From: an uncultured Faecalibacterium sp.
GTDB taxonomy: Bacteria > Bacillota > Clostridia > Oscillospirales > Ruminococcaceae
DNA length: 6,262 nucleotides
Assembly: GCA_934561115.1 (NCBI GenBank)
Contig: CAKTFS010000057.1
Coordinates: 1 to 6,262 of the forward strand
Direction: 5' to 3'
Shown: positions 4,946 to 6,262 of the stretch, piece by piece
Layout of the letters: every line of letters starts with the position of its first letter
Numbering within the stretch: the stretch's first letter is position 1
The notes under the pieces: generated by a model
Told to the model about the DNA's origin: nothing
The model's database searches: none
What the model saw: the letters and a program-made list of their open reading frames with translations, nothing else
Program-made: the position numbers and the translations under genes

Positions 4946-6262
4946 TCAGATGGTTTTCTTCCTCGGATACACAAAGGCGTCGCGGCGGTACACCGCCACG
5001 AGATACGCCGCCATGAAGCACCAGATGATGGGCTCGCACAGGATGACGGCGTTGTAGGCGTAGCGCGGGATGAACACCAGCACAAAGATCACCTTGCCTA
5101 CCAGCTCGATGACGCTGGAAAACAGCGGCAGCACCTTCTGCCCAAGGCTCTGCAAGGCGTACCGGGTGCACAGCAGCACCCCCAGCACCGCGTAGAACGG
5201 CGCGTTCCACACCAGATACCGTGCACCGTTTTCCAGCACGAGGGGCGCGGTGGAGCCGGAGATCAGCTGCACCAGCTGCCGGGCAAAAAGCTGCATCAGC
5301 ACGATGTCTGCCACCATAATGACCACCGAGCACAGGTACATGGTGCGCATTCCCTTGCGCACCCGCTCCGGCTGGTTTGCGCCCCGGTTCTGGGAGACAA
5401 AGGTGGAGCCGGCATTTGCCATGGAGATCAGCGGCATATCGGTAAAGGCGAACAGCTTGCGCGCGGCGGTGTGCCCCGCAATGGTCAGCGTACCCAGCCC
5501 GTTGATGCCGTATTGCAGCACCACCGACCCCGCCGACACGATGCTGCTCATCAACCCCATGGAGATGCTCTGGCTGAACAGCTCCCAGTACAAATGCTGT
5601 CCCACCGCCCAGTGCTTGCGGGCGGGCAGCAGCAGCGGCACGCGGCGCATCACATACAGAATGCACAGCACCACCGAGATGCCCTGCGCAATGACGGTAG
5701 CCACCGCCGCACCCTGCACGCCCATGCCCAGCCCGGCAATGAACCACAGATCCAGCGCCACGTTCAGCCCGGAGCTGATGATCAGAAACACCAGCGGCAT
5801 CACGCTGTTGCCGATGGCGCGCAGCAGCCCGGCGCACAGGTTATAAAGGAACATCACCAGCACGCCCAAGTCGATGACGATGATGTAGCGGTAGGCGTCC
5901 TCTAAGATCTCTGCGGGGGTGTCCAGCAGCTGCAACAGCGGCCGCAGGCCGAAAAAGCCCGCCGTGGTAATGACAAAGCTTGCGCAAAGCCCGATGACCA
6001 GCGACCCGGCCACCGTCTTTTTGAGCAGATCCTCGTCCTGCGCCCCGTAGGAGCGCGCAGCCACGATGGAAAGCCCGTTGCCGATGCCGATGCCAAAGCC
6101 CACCAGCAGCTCGTAGATGGACCCGCAGGAGCCGATGGCAGCCAGTGCGGTATCGCCCAGCACGTTACCCACGATCATGGTATCCACGGTATTATACAGC
6201 TGCTGGAACAGATTGGACACCAGAATGGGCAGCATGAACAGCAGAAGGTTCTTGAAAATAGG
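4946..6262 (-). CDS. MATE-family efflux transporter (N-terminus cut by window edge)
   Basis: The reading frame runs from the right edge to TGA 4948-4946 and shows 438 residues. The first nine (PIFKNLLLF) come before the ATG at 6235-6233 and fit the usual MATE start region, so the true start lies outside and about 10-15 residues are missing. The protein is a twelve-segment integral membrane antiporter of the MatE fold, with two homologous halves of six helices. Typical features are LPILVSNLFQQLYNTVDTMI near the N-terminus, RSYGAQDEDLLKK (70-82), LLRAIGNSVMPL (146-157) and, in the second half, SQNRGANQPERVRKGMR (290-306). It ends in a basic tail. Such proteins expel cationic drugs or metabolites using a Na+ or H+ gradient, but the substrate cannot be read from sequence. 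It converges on the mur operon and shows no link to it. Confidence 0.93.
   Translation of the reverse strand, partial: PIFKNLLLFMLPILVSNLFQQLYNTVDTMIVGNVLGDTALAAIGSCGSIYELLVGFGIGIGNGLSIVAARSYGAQDEDLLKKTVAGSLVIGLCASFVITTAGFFGLRPLLQLLDTPAEILEDAYRYIIVIDLGVLVMFLYNLCAGLLRAIGNSVMPLVFLIISSGLNVALDLWFIAGLGMGVQGAAVATVIAQGISVVLCILYVMRRVPLLLPARKHWAVGQHLYWELFSQSISMGLMSSIVSAGSVVLQYGINGLGTLTIAGHTAARKLFAFTDMPLISMANAGSTFVSQNRGANQPERVRKGMRTMYLCSVVIMVADIVLMQLFARQLVQLISGSTAPLVLENGARYLVWNAPFYAVLGVLLCTRYALQSLGQKVLPLFSSVIELVGKVIFVLVFIPRYAYNAVILCEPIIWCFMAAYLVAVYRRDAFVYPRKKTI

Noticed and set aside
4566..5057. 163-codon plus-strand frame starting inside the repeat element.
   Set aside because: It crosses two strong hairpins and the end of the MATE gene, and the translation shows no known domain. 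It is not credible as a gene.
4608..5837. 409-codon minus-strand frame overlapping the MATE gene and the repeat element.
   Set aside because: It is in another frame of the real MATE gene, runs on through the terminator and repeat element, and its Arg/Ala/His-rich translation has no domain.
4889..5905. 338-codon plus-strand frame opposite the MATE gene.
   Set aside because: It is antisense to the transporter, with a low-complexity His/Gln/Arg-rich translation and no ribosome binding site.

Overview
The window holds a short catabolic locus for salvage of peptidoglycan amino sugars, followed by an intergenic stretch rich in inverted repeats and a convergent MATE transporter. Base composition is GC-rich (about 60% by eye), with strong AAAGGAGG/GGAGG ribosome binding sites, sigma-A-type promoters and Firmicutes-like protein families. 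I infer a high-GC Clostridia gut bacterium. Faecalibacterium or a close relative (Oscillospiraceae/Ruminococcaceae) is my best guess, but no taxonomic marker gene is present to prove it.

Layout: (1) 1-863, minus strand: a MurR-like RpiR-family regulator, with only its last few codons off the left edge. (2) 864-1065: a compact divergent control region with two back-to-back promoters whose -35 boxes overlap. A perfect 8-bp inverted repeat (967-988) lies across both, a second inverted repeat (943-965) covers the regulator's own -10 box, and a GC-rich stem-loop sits in the murQ leader. (3) 1066-4536, plus strand: a three-gene operon of murQ (MurNAc-6-phosphate etherase), a murP-type PTS EIIBC permease, and a DUF871/MupG-type 6-phospho-N-acetylmuramidase (GH170). 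(4) 4537-4945: no gene. It holds a 181-bp MITE-like element with 11-bp terminal inverted repeats, whose first internal hairpin looks like the operon's intrinsic terminator. A perfect 15-bp-stem hairpin follows and probably terminates the opposite strand. (5) 4946-6262, minus strand: a MATE-family efflux transporter, truncated by the right edge within about 10-15 residues of its start.

How the genes work together: the PTS permease would import MurNAc or MurNAc-GlcNAc and phosphorylate it at O6 of the MurNAc. MupG would split intracellular MurNAc-6P-GlcNAc into MurNAc-6P and GlcNAc. MurQ would remove the D-lactyl ether to give GlcNAc-6P, which joins general amino-sugar catabolism. The regulator has a C-terminal SIS sugar-phosphate domain and probably senses MurNAc-6P or a related sugar phosphate. 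The set matches the S. aureus mupG-murQ-murP-murR cluster in content but not in order: here mupG is last and the regulator is divergent. The permease has no EIIA domain, so a separate EIIA-Glc-type protein must be encoded elsewhere. Nothing in the sequence ties the MATE gene to this pathway.
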